Of a stretch of DNA of 33,504 bases, positions 27,757 to 33,504 are shown piece by piece. The position numbers were made by a program, and so were the translations under genes. The DNA comes from Rhodoferax sp. (GTDB lineage: Bacteria > Pseudomonadota > Gammaproteobacteria > Burkholderiales > Burkholderiaceae_C). Where the stretch lies: positions 1 through 33,504 of the forward strand of contig JAGOUM010000034.1 of assembly GCA_018061265.1 (NCBI GenBank). Reading direction: 5' to 3'. Numbering within the stretch: position 1 is the stretch's first letter; each line of letters opens with the position of its first letter. The notes below the pieces were generated by a model. It was not told the origin of the DNA. It did no database searches and worked only from the letters and a program-made list of their open reading frames with translations.

Positions 27757-28116
27757 TTACTCCCAGTCCAGGGCGCCCTTGATCCACATGTAGACAAATC
27801 CGATGGCCAGGATCGTCACAATCTCCAACCCTACCAGAAACCCATACAGACCCAACTCCTTGAGCGTGGCCGCCCACGGAAACAACAAGGCGGTTTCCAG
27901 ATCGAACAGGATGAAAAGGATGGCAATCAGGTAATAGCGGACATCAAACTGCATCCGCGCATCACCAAACGCTTCAAAACCGCATTCATAGGGGGAGTTT
28001 TTTGCCGGATCCGGCCTGTTTGGTCCCAGAACAAAGCCGATGATCTGGGGTGCCACACCGACCGTAAGACCGATCAGAATAAACAGGAAAACCGGCAAAT
28101 ATTGATCAAGATTCAT
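27757..28116 (-). CDS. nuoA: NADH-quinone oxidoreductase subunit A
   Basis: First gene of the complex I cluster. The small 119-residue membrane subunit (ND3 homologue) has three helices. The conserved loop [20 protein letters not shown] lies near the quinone site, and [12 protein letters not shown] is in TM2. The ATG at 28116 ([12 protein letters not shown]) was chosen over an open upstream extension to 28164, because it matches the family N-terminus. The gene lies 59 bp downstream of tRNA-Leu. Confidence 0.97.
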   Translation of the reverse strand: MNLDQYLPVFLFILIGLTVGVAPQIIGFVLGPNRPDPAKNSPYECGFEAFGDARMQFDVRYYLIAILFILFDLETALLFPWAATLKELGLYGFLVGLEIVTILAIGFVYMWIKGALDWE

Positions 28117-28143
28117 CTTGCGAGACTGATTCAATGAGGCGTC

Positions 28144-28163
28144 TGAAGCGGGCAAACGCTTCA
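28144..28163 (-). other. Hairpin between tRNA-Leu and nuoA
   Basis: TGAAGCG and CGCTTCA form a perfect 7-bp stem with a 6-nt loop. It starts 12 nt beyond the 3' CCA end of the tRNA and ends 27 nt before nuoA. There is no T-run after it, so it is not an intrinsic terminator. A role in tRNA 3' processing or in protecting the 5' end of the nuo mRNA is possible. Confidence 0.4.
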
Positions 28164-28175
28164 AACCTACTTACT

Positions 28176-28260
28176 TGGTGCCGTCGGCGAGACTCGAACT
28201 CGCAAAGCTTTCGCCACTACCACCTCAAGATAGCGTGTCTACCAATTTCACCACGACGGC
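28176..28260 (-). tRNA. tRNA-Leu(GAG)
   Basis: An 85-nt tRNA with encoded CCA. The acceptor stem pairs GCCGTCG with CGACGGC, followed by discriminator A and CCA. The D-loop region reads TGAAATTGGTAGACACGC. The anticodon stem CTATC/GGTAG encloses TTGAGGT, so the anticodon is GAG and it reads CUC/CUU. A class II variable arm (TGGCGAAAGCTTT region) and the T-loop GTTCGAGTC are present, as expected for leucine. It lies between secG and nuoA, a conserved position in Betaproteobacteria. Confidence 0.96.
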
Positions 28261-28375
28261 ATTCGGTCGAACCAGGAAACTCGGCGACTTGATCGCTGAT
28301 GAGCCCCGGGAACGTCTAAGAGTTTACCCTGAAATCCCCTTGAATCAGCTGCGGGATTGATCAATCTCAATGCAA
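28261..28375. other. Intergenic region between secG and tRNA-Leu
   Basis: This 115-bp gap should hold any promoter for the tRNA and perhaps for nuo. A TAAACT on the minus strand resembles a -10 box, but no acceptable -35 sits 16-18 bp upstream. I see no terminator hairpin with a T-run after secG, so readthrough from secG into the tRNA and nuo genes is possible. Confidence 0.4.
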
Positions 28376-28729
28376 TTATTTGGCCGGAATTTGTGCCGCA
28401 CCGGAAGCGGGAAGCACGGGCGCGGACACGGCCGGCGTCGGTACCACCAAGGCAGCATTTTCAAGCACACTGCTGGATTGCGCTGTCGGGCGAACCGAAC
28501 CAAAGTAGGCCAGCAACAGGGTGCTGACAAAAAATACCGTGGCCAGAACCGCCGTCGTTCTTGACAAAAAGTTGGCACTGCCACTGGCGCCAAACAAACT
28601 GCCGGACCCCCCGCTGCCAAACGCAGCGCCCATATCGGCACCTTTGCCATGCTGCACCAGAATCAGTCCGACCATGGCGATCGCCGAAAGCATTTGCACC
28701 GCCAACAGAACGGTTGAAACAACACCCAT
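28376..28729 (-). CDS. secG: Preprotein translocase subunit SecG
   Basis: Small membrane subunit of the SecYEG translocon that helps SecA-driven export. From the ATG at 28729 it has 117 residues with two helices, at about 1-22 and 52-74. The typical linker is VQHGKGADMGAAFGSGGSGS, followed by FGASGSANFLSRTTA. The C-terminal tail is Ala/Pro-rich and variable, as in other betaproteobacteria. AGGAGT lies just before the start; a TTG one codon up is less likely. It follows tpiA by 38 bp. Confidence 0.96.
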   Translation of the reverse strand: MGVVSTVLLAVQMLSAIAMVGLILVQHGKGADMGAAFGSGGSGSLFGASGSANFLSRTTAVLATVFFVSTLLLAYFGSVRPTAQSSSVLENAALVVPTPAVSAPVLPASGAAQIPAK

Positions 28730-28767
28730 CAAATACTCCTCAATATATAGCTATAGATGCCTGCAAA

Positions 28768-29511
28768 TCAGGCGCAAGCGGCAATAATCGTCAGAAAATC
28801 CTGTGCCTTGAGCGCGGCCCCTCCGATCAGACCGCCATCAATGTCAGGCTGTACCAGCAAGGCTGCGGCGTTGGCGGCGTTCATGCTGCCGCCGTACAAC
28901 AACTTGATGCGTGCGGAATGCTCAGTGGCCGCGTGTAACTGCGCACGCAATACCGCGTGAACCTGCTGTGCCTGCTCGGGGCTCGCCGTCTTGCCCGTGC
29001 CAATCGCCCAGACCGGTTCGTAAGCCACCACGATCTCGCTGATGCAATGCCCGTTGGTATGGATCACTGCAGCAAGTTGACGCTTCACGACCTCGTCGGT
29101 TTTGCCAGCTTCACGCTCCGCCAGTGTCTCACCCACACAGACAATCGGTGTGATACCACTGGCCAGCGCCCTTTGCGCCTTGATCGCCACCAGTTCATCG
29201 GTTTCACCGTGGTATTGACGCCGTTCTGAATGCCCGACAATGGCATAACGCACGCCAAAATCCTTGAGCATGCCGGCCGAGATTTCTCCGGTGTAGGCTC
29301 CCGCCTCGTGGGACGAAACGTCTTGTGATGCCAGATCAATCGCCGTGCCGGCGAGCACACTCTGGCACTGCGCCAGATACACTGCAGGAACCCCCACCGC
29401 CACATCACAGGCCGGCTGGCTCAAGCCCGCCAGAATGTCACCCAATAACTTGGCATTGGCGGTCAGGTTGCCATTCATCTTCCAGTTGCCCGCAATCAGT
29501 TTTTTCTTCAT
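28768..29511 (-). CDS. tpiA: Triosephosphate isomerase
   Basis: Interconverts dihydroxyacetone phosphate and glyceraldehyde 3-phosphate in glycolysis and gluconeogenesis. It is a 247-residue TIM barrel with the full catalytic set: Asn9 and Lys11 in AGNWKMNG, His94 in VGHSERR, and Glu165 in [11 protein letters not shown]. The phosphate-binding loops LLYGGSM and GGLIGGAAL close to the C-terminus are intact. The ATG at 29511 overlaps the stop of the upstream oxidoreductase gene by 4 bp, so the two are coupled. Confidence 0.98.
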   Translation of the reverse strand: MKKKLIAGNWKMNGNLTANAKLLGDILAGLSQPACDVAVGVPAVYLAQCQSVLAGTAIDLASQDVSSHEAGAYTGEISAGMLKDFGVRYAIVGHSERRQYHGETDELVAIKAQRALASGITPIVCVGETLAEREAGKTDEVVKRQLAAVIHTNGHCISEIVVAYEPVWAIGTGKTASPEQAQQVHAVLRAQLHAATEHSARIKLLYGGSMNAANAAALLVQPDIDGGLIGGAALKAQDFLTIIAACA

Positions 29512-30503
29512 GGTTCACCCCAAGTCAAAACAATCTTTCCCACATGCTGGCTCGACTCCATCAAGGTATGTGCCAGCACAACATCGTCTGCCGCAAAGCG
29601 GCGGTAGACCACCGGTTTGATATGGCCCGCAGCAAGCGCTGGCCAGACCTGTTTCAGACATGCCTGCGCAATGGCCGCCTTGAATGCCACCGACCGTGGC
29701 CGCAGCGTGGAGCCTGTGATGGTCAAACGCCGACGCAGCACCAGCCCGGCATTCAACTCGCTCTTGATGCCTCCCAGGACCGAAATGATCACCAGGCGTC
29801 CATCCTCCTTCAGGCATTGCACTTCTTTGGCAACATAACTGCCAGCCACCATGTCCAGAATAACATCCACGCCGTGACCATCGGTCAGCCGCATCAATTC
29901 GGTCTGAAAATCGACCGCCTTGTAGTTGATGGCAAAGTCAGCACCCAGCGCCAGACAGGATTCACACTTGCTGTCACTGCCAGCCGTCACGATCACCGTT
30001 GCACCACGGTATTTGGCCAGCTGAATTGCCGCCACCCCGATGCCGCTTGACCCACCCTGGATCAACACGGTCTCACCGGACTGAAGTCCGGCACGATCCA
30101 CCATATTGCTCCAGACAGTAAAAAACGTCTCGGGCAAACTGGCCGCTTCAACATCACTCAAACCTTCGGGCACCGGCAGGCACTGCGCAATTGGCGCGAC
30201 ACAAAACTCCGCGTACCCACCACCGGTCACCAGCGCACAGACCCGGTCACCACGGCTGAATCCGGCGGCTGCAAGTTCCGCTGCATCACCATTCTCAATC
30301 GTCCCGGCGACTTCCAGTCCCAGAATATCGGAGGCACCCGCTGGCACTGGGTAGTTGCCCAAACGCTGCAACACGTCTGGCCGGTTGACACCACTGGCGC
30401 GCACCTGGATCAGCAGTTCACCCCGACCCGGTACGGGTACGGGCCGCTCGCCCAGGCGCAGGACCTCGACACCACCGTAACCGTCCAGCTCAATCACTTT
30501 CAT
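29508..30503 (-). CDS. Zinc-independent NAD(P)H:quinone oxidoreductase, PIG3/QOR-type (MDR superfamily)
   Basis: Medium-chain dehydrogenase/reductase that probably reduces quinones with NAD(P)H in the cytoplasm. It has 331 residues, typical for the TP53I3 (PIG3) group. The N-terminal GroES-like domain includes [19 protein letters not shown]. The nucleotide-binding Rossmann fold includes [15 protein letters not shown] at about residue 150, and [15 protein letters not shown]. The zinc-ligand cysteines of alcohol dehydrogenases are missing, in line with a quinone reductase. It is the first gene of the run qor-tpiA-secG and has a promoter-like sequence upstream. The actual substrate is not known. 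Confidence 0.92.
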   Translation of the reverse strand: MKVIELDGYGGVEVLRLGERPVPVPGRGELLIQVRASGVNRPDVLQRLGNYPVPAGASDILGLEVAGTIENGDAAELAAAGFSRGDRVCALVTGGGYAEFCVAPIAQCLPVPEGLSDVEAASLPETFFTVWSNMVDRAGLQSGETVLIQGGSSGIGVAAIQLAKYRGATVIVTAGSDSKCESCLALGADFAINYKAVDFQTELMRLTDGHGVDVILDMVAGSYVAKEVQCLKEDGRLVIISVLGGIKSELNAGLVLRRRLTITGSTLRPRSVAFKAAIAQACLKQVWPALAAGHIKPVVYRRFAADDVVLAHTLMESSQHVGKIVLTWGEP

Positions 30504-30525
30504 GATGATTTGTGCCTCTAGCGCT

Positions 30526-30540
30526 TATTCAGTTTGAATA
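30526..30540. repeat. Palindrome near the predicted start of the qor transcript (possible operator)
   Basis: TATTCA and TGAATA form a perfect 6-bp inverted repeat around a 3-nt centre. It sits at the predicted transcription start and touches the -10 box. That position and size would suit a dimeric repressor. It could equally be a remnant of a small Comamonadaceae intergenic repeat. Confidence 0.4.
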
Positions 30541-30566
30541 GTATGCTATCAACTGTGAATGCTCAA
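30538..30566 (-). promoter_or_regulatory. Sigma70-like promoter upstream of qor-tpiA-secG
   Basis: On the minus strand, TTGAGC (30561-30566) is followed after exactly 17 bp by TACTAT (30538-30543). It lies in the 71-bp gap between pnp and the quinone oxidoreductase gene, about 35 bp before the latter's ATG. It may also drive secG, tRNA-Leu and nuo by readthrough. Confidence 0.5.
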
Positions 30567-30574
30567 TACACCAC

Positions 30575-32698
30575 TCAACTACGGTTGTCAGTCTGCTGCG
30601 GCGCCGGGCGCTCGAGCAAGGCTTTCATCGACAGCTTGATGCGGCCTTTTTCGTCGGTTTCCATGACCTTCACACGCACGATCTGGCCTTCAGACAGGTA
30701 GTCGGTAACCTTCTCGACGCGCTCATGCGCGATCTGGCTGATGTGCAACAAGCCGTCTTTACCCGGCAACAGGTTGATCAGTGCACCAAAATCCAGAATC
30801 TTGGTCACCGGGCCTTCATAGACCTTGCCAATTTCAACTTCAGCCGTGATCGCTTCAATGCGACGTTTGGCTTCATCTGCCTTGGCCGGGTCGCTGGATG
30901 CGATGGTGATGGTGCCATCTTCGTCGATGTTAATTTGTGTACCGGTTTCTTCGGTCAACGCCCGAATCACCGAGCCACCTTTACCAATCACGTCGCGGAT
31001 CTTCTCGGGATTGATCTTCATGGTGAACAGGCGCGGTGCAAAATTGGACACTTCGGTTTTGGCAGCGCCCATGGCTTCAACCATCTTGCCGAGGATGTGC
31101 ATACGAGCTTCTTTGGCCTGTGCCAGCGCCACCTGCATGATTTCCTTGGTGATGCCCTGGATTTTGATGTCCATCTGTAGCGCGGTGATACCCGCCGATG
31201 TTCCGGCCACCTTGAAATCCATGTCACCCAAATGGTCTTCGTCGCCCAGAATATCGGTCAACACGGCAAAACGGTTGTCATCCTTGATCAGACCCATGGC
31301 GATACCTGCCACATGGGCTTTGAGCGGCACGCCCGCATCCATCATTGACAAGCAGCCGCCGCAAACAGAGGCCATTGACGACGAGCCGTTGGACTCGGTG
31401 ATCTCCGACACCACACGCACGCTGTACGGAAATTCTTCCTTGCTTGGCAGCACTGCCACCAGTGCGCGCTTGGCCAGACGGCCATGGCCAATTTCACGGC
31501 GCTTGGGTGTGCCAACACGCCCGGTTTCGCCGGTGGCAAACGGAGGCATGTTGTAGTGCAGCATAAAACGGTCGTCGTACTCACCCGACAAGGCGTCAAT
31601 GTGCTGTGCGTCGCGCTCGGTACCCAAGGTGGTGACCACCAGCGCCTGAGTTTCGCCACGCGTGAACAAGGCCGAGCCATGGGTTCGCGGCAGCACACCG
31701 TTGCGGATTTCGATGGCACGCACGGTGCGTGTGTCGCGTCCGTCAATCCGCGGCTCACCGGCCAGAATCTGGCCACGCACCAGGCGGGCCTCAATGTCAA
31801 ACAACATGCCTTCGACCTTGACCGCGTCGAACTCGACACCCTCGGCCTTCAGACCGGCCATGACATCGGCGTAAGCACTGCGGCAAGCCTGTGTACGCGC
31901 CTGCTTGTTGCGAATCTGGTAGGCCGCCGCCAGCTTGTCGTTGGCCAGCGTGCCCACTTTGGCGATCAGCGCCTCATCTTTGGCGGGAGCCTTCCAGTCC
32001 CAGACCGGTTTGCCAGCGTCACGCACCAGTTCATGGATGGCGTTGATGGCAATGACGCCTTGGTTGTGGCCAAACACCACGGCACCCAGCATCACTTCTT
32101 CCGACAATTGTTGTGCCTCGGACTCCACCATCAGCACGGCTGACTCGGTACCGGCCACCACCAGATCCAGCGCTGAATTCTTTCGCACGGTCTGCCCCGG
32201 GTTGAGCACATACTCGCCATTGACATAGCCCACACGCGCCGCACCAATCGGACCACTGAATGGCACACCGCTGACGCACAGCGCAGCGCTCACCGCAATC
32301 ATGGCGGCAATGTCGGCGTCCACTTCAGGGTTGAGTGACAGGGTATGAACCACCACATGGACTTCGTTGAAGAAGCCTTCCGGGAACAGCGGGCGGATCG
32401 GACGGTCGATCAGACGGCTGGTCAGCGTCTCGTATTCGCTGGGGCGGCCTTCGCGTTTGAAGAAGCTGCCCGGAATACGGCCAGCAGCATAAGACTTCTC
32501 AAGGTAATCGACCGTGAGCGGGAAAAAGTCCTGCCCCGCCTTGCCCTCTGACTTGGCCACCACGGTGGCCAGCACCACCGTGCCGTCCATGTCGAGCATC
32601 ACAGCACCGCTGGACTGGCGGGCAACTTCGCCGGTTTCCATCGTCACCGTGTGCTGACCCCAAGTGAAGGTCTTGCTTACTTTTTTGAACATCGTCAT
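30575..32698 (-). CDS. pnp: Polyribonucleotide nucleotidyltransferase (PNPase)
   Basis: Phosphorolytic 3'-5' exoribonuclease and part of the RNA degradosome. From the ATG at 32698 it has 707 residues. Domain order: first RNase PH domain (about 10-230), helical domain, second RNase PH domain (about 320-540, with [14 protein letters not shown] and [13 protein letters not shown]), KH domain with the GxxG loop in [12 protein letters not shown] (about 560-615), then an S1 domain (about 620-690, with [11 protein letters not shown] and [19 protein letters not shown]). AGGAG is well placed for the ATG at 32698; another ATG two codons later is less well spaced. The open extension to 32830 covers leader RNA and is not coding. 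It is downstream of rpsO, and in E. coli it autoregulates through its leader. Confidence 0.97.
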   Translation of the reverse strand: MTMFKKVSKTFTWGQHTVTMETGEVARQSSGAVMLDMDGTVVLATVVAKSEGKAGQDFFPLTVDYLEKSYAAGRIPGSFFKREGRPSEYETLTSRLIDRPIRPLFPEGFFNEVHVVVHTLSLNPEVDADIAAMIAVSAALCVSGVPFSGPIGAARVGYVNGEYVLNPGQTVRKNSALDLVVAGTESAVLMVESEAQQLSEEVMLGAVVFGHNQGVIAINAIHELVRDAGKPVWDWKAPAKDEALIAKVGTLANDKLAAAYQIRNKQARTQACRSAYADVMAGLKAEGVEFDAVKVEGMLFDIEARLVRGQILAGEPRIDGRDTRTVRAIEIRNGVLPRTHGSALFTRGETQALVVTTLGTERDAQHIDALSGEYDDRFMLHYNMPPFATGETGRVGTPKRREIGHGRLAKRALVAVLPSKEEFPYSVRVVSEITESNGSSSMASVCGGCLSMMDAGVPLKAHVAGIAMGLIKDDNRFAVLTDILGDEDHLGDMDFKVAGTSAGITALQMDIKIQGITKEIMQVALAQAKEARMHILGKMVEAMGAAKTEVSNFAPRLFTMKINPEKIRDVIGKGGSVIRALTEETGTQINIDEDGTITIASSDPAKADEAKRRIEAITAEVEIGKVYEGPVTKILDFGALINLLPGKDGLLHISQIAHERVEKVTDYLSEGQIVRVKVMETDEKGRIKLSMKALLERPAPQQTDNRS

Positions 32699-32777
32699 AT
32701 ATTTCTCCTGAATGTCTAGGAATACTGGCAGGTGCAGGCCACCTGACCCAAGCCCGGAGCAGACAAAACAGGCCACG

Positions 32778-32830
32778 ATGCCATTCCAGAGTTGAGTGGG
32801 CCAAGCACCCACACGCCTTTGGAATGACAC
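32778..32830 (-). promoter_or_regulatory. Structured pnp leader hairpin (possible RNase III/PNPase control element)
   Basis: On the minus-strand RNA an outer 11-bp stem (32820-32830 with 32778-32788, two G-U pairs) encloses a symmetric 7/7 internal loop. An inner GTGGG/CCCAC stem with a 7-nt loop follows. It lies between the rpsO terminator and pnp, where E. coli has the RNase III-cut hairpin used for PNPase autocontrol. The function here is inferred from position. Confidence 0.45.
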
Positions 32831-32871
32831 AGCTTCGCTGGGTTTTTGTCGGTTCCGATGAAAACTAAAGT

Positions 32872-32907
32872 AAAAAACGCCTGAGCTAGTGACCTAACTC
32901 AGGCGTT
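32872..32907 (-). terminator. Rho-independent terminator of rpsO
   Basis: A perfect 10-bp stem (AACGCCTGAG pairing with CTCAGGCGTT, 32876-32885 and 32898-32907) has a 12-nt loop. Read on the minus strand it is followed by a T-run of six that begins in the last stem bases. It starts about 20 nt after the rpsO stop and would partly separate rpsO from pnp. Confidence 0.88.
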
Positions 32908-32927
32908 CATCATTCTTTTGCTGCCAA

Positions 32928-33194
32928 TTACTTACGCAGGCCCAGCTTGGCGATCAGCGCCACGTAACGGTCGGCGTCACGGCTCTTGAGGTAGTCCAGC
33001 AACTTGCGACGACGGCTAACCATGCGCAGCAGGCCGCGACGGCCATGATGGTCTTTGGCATGGGTCTTGAAGTGGGGGGTCAACTCGTTGATGCGAGCGG
33101 TGAGCAACGCAACTTGGACTTCGGGGCTGCCGGTATCGGTGGCAGAACGTGCGTTGTCTTTGACAACAGCGGCTTTGATGCTGGATGCGATCAT
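32928..33194 (-). CDS. rpsO: 30S ribosomal protein S15
   Basis: Primary 16S rRNA-binding protein of the small subunit platform; it also forms bridge B4. It has 88 residues from the ATG at 33194 ([20 protein letters not shown]), exactly the family length. The blocks [22 protein letters not shown], given here only as [13 protein letters not shown], and [20 protein letters not shown] are fully conserved. AGGAAA precedes the start. The open upstream extension to 33323 is not part of the protein. It forms the classic rpsO-pnp unit with the gene downstream. Confidence 0.98.
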   Translation of the reverse strand: MIASSIKAAVVKDNARSATDTGSPEVQVALLTARINELTPHFKTHAKDHHGRRGLLRMVSRRRKLLDYLKSRDADRYVALIAKLGLRK

Positions 33195-33251
33195 GGTGTT
33201 TCCTGTGAAATGGACTTGCGACAGGCGCTGGAACTGCCCCTGACGTGCGTT

Positions 33252-33280
33252 TCTGCATTTTTGCAGAGCCTGCGAGTATA
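33252..33280 (-). promoter_or_regulatory. rpsO -10 element and 5' hairpin
   Basis: TATACT (33275-33280, minus strand) is a strong -10 match, but no clear -35 lies 16-18 bp upstream. Right after the expected transcription start, TCTGCA-AAAA-TGCAGA (33252-33267) forms a 6-bp hairpin at or near the 5' end of the transcript. Such hairpins can stabilise mRNA. Confidence 0.4.
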
Positions 33281-33301
33281 ACCGCGATCCCCGACGCGCG
33301 C

Positions 33302-33504
33302 TTAAGGCCGCTGCATCTGGCAACTGGTGGGCTGCTGCGCGGCGCTGGCAGAGAGTGTCTTGATGACCTTGAACCCGTAGCCAGACCCTTCCACATCAAA
33401 GGTCACGCCGGGTGATCCCTGGCGCTCCATGACACCCACCACCAAGGCTTGCTGAAACTGGTGATCACTGGCACGCATGGTGCCGCGCTGGCCATGAAAA
33501 GTCA
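33302..33504 (-). CDS. Branched-chain amino-acid-type ABC transporter substrate-binding protein, C-terminal fragment
   Basis: Only the last 67 codons are in the window; the rest runs off the right edge. The frame reads ...[20 protein letters not shown], then [12 protein letters not shown], and ends SCQMQRP at a TAA at 33302-33304. The MRASDHQ block and the C-terminal Cys-x-Met-x-Arg-Pro ending are typical of LivK/HAAT-type periplasmic binding proteins of Burkholderiales. These deliver amino acids, amides or aromatic acids to a LIV-type importer. The ligand cannot be read from this part. It is upstream of rpsO on the same strand, with about 107 bp between. Confidence 0.8.
   Translation of the reverse strand, partial: TFHGQRGTMRASDHQFQQALVVGVMERQGSPGVTFDVEGSGYGFKVIKTLSASAAQQPTSCQMQRP

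Noticed and set aside
28746-28773. TATAGCTATA palindrome and GCCTG/CAGGC hairpin between tpiA and secG
   Set aside because: Stems are only 5 bp and there is no T-run; tpiA and secG are probably still one transcript, so this is not called a terminator or operator.
32699-32830. Possible 44-residue extension of PNPase upstream of 32698
   Set aside because: PNPase homologues begin at MFKKVSKTF or just before; the region forms RNA hairpins, and AGGAG fits the ATG at 32698.

Overview
The window looks like a stretch of chromosome from a betaproteobacterium of the order Burkholderiales, most likely family Comamonadaceae (Rhodoferax/Polaromonas-like). This rests on protein character and gene order: a class I PHA synthase, a very large NAD-type glutamate dehydrogenase, and the run rpsO-pnp-qor-tpiA-secG-tRNA-Leu-nuoA...nuoN-nudix-DUF1178. 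Codon use is moderately GC-rich throughout. I see no insertion sequence, phage, CRISPR array, plasmid function or integrase. No database search was run, so the genus is an inference.

Left part (1-7.8 kb). The N-terminal two thirds of phaC run off the left edge on the minus strand. A small two-helix membrane protein reads the other way and overlaps the 3' end of pgeF convergently. pgeF and ycaO form a minus-strand pair. Divergent from ycaO is a plus-strand pair: a secreted lipocalin-like (CrtC/AttH-type) protein with a TTG start, then an MsbA-like ABC exporter 3 bp later. Behind these, with its own sigma70-like promoter, sits a two-gene unit of small unrecognised proteins that share a C-terminal signature (T-G-R-I-[LV]-N-x-[TS]-A). 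This pair is the most novel-looking item in the window.

Central and right part (7.8-33.5 kb). Everything is on the minus strand. In transcription order: the C-terminus of a branched-chain amino-acid-type binding protein (right edge), rpsO with a clear intrinsic terminator, a structured leader, pnp, then a promoter with an overlapping palindrome, qor (PIG3-type), tpiA, secG, tRNA-Leu(GAG), nuoABCDEFGHIJKLMN, a Nudix hydrolase, a DUF1178 zinc-ribbon protein, and the roughly 180-kDa NAD-glutamate dehydrogenase. All 14 subunits of proton-pumping NADH:quinone oxidoreductase (complex I) are present and intact. Several are coupled by 4-bp ATGA overlaps (nuoD/E, nuoE/F, nuoG/H, nuoJ/K).

How the genes work together: tpiA and glutamate dehydrogenase feed reducing equivalents and carbon into central metabolism. 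Complex I oxidises the NADH and pumps protons, and the Nudix enzyme probably removes ADP-ribose-type nucleotides. rpsO and pnp form the classical S15/PNPase unit. Most of the window is conserved core genome; novelty is limited to the small-protein pair, the lipocalin/exporter pair and some non-coding structures.
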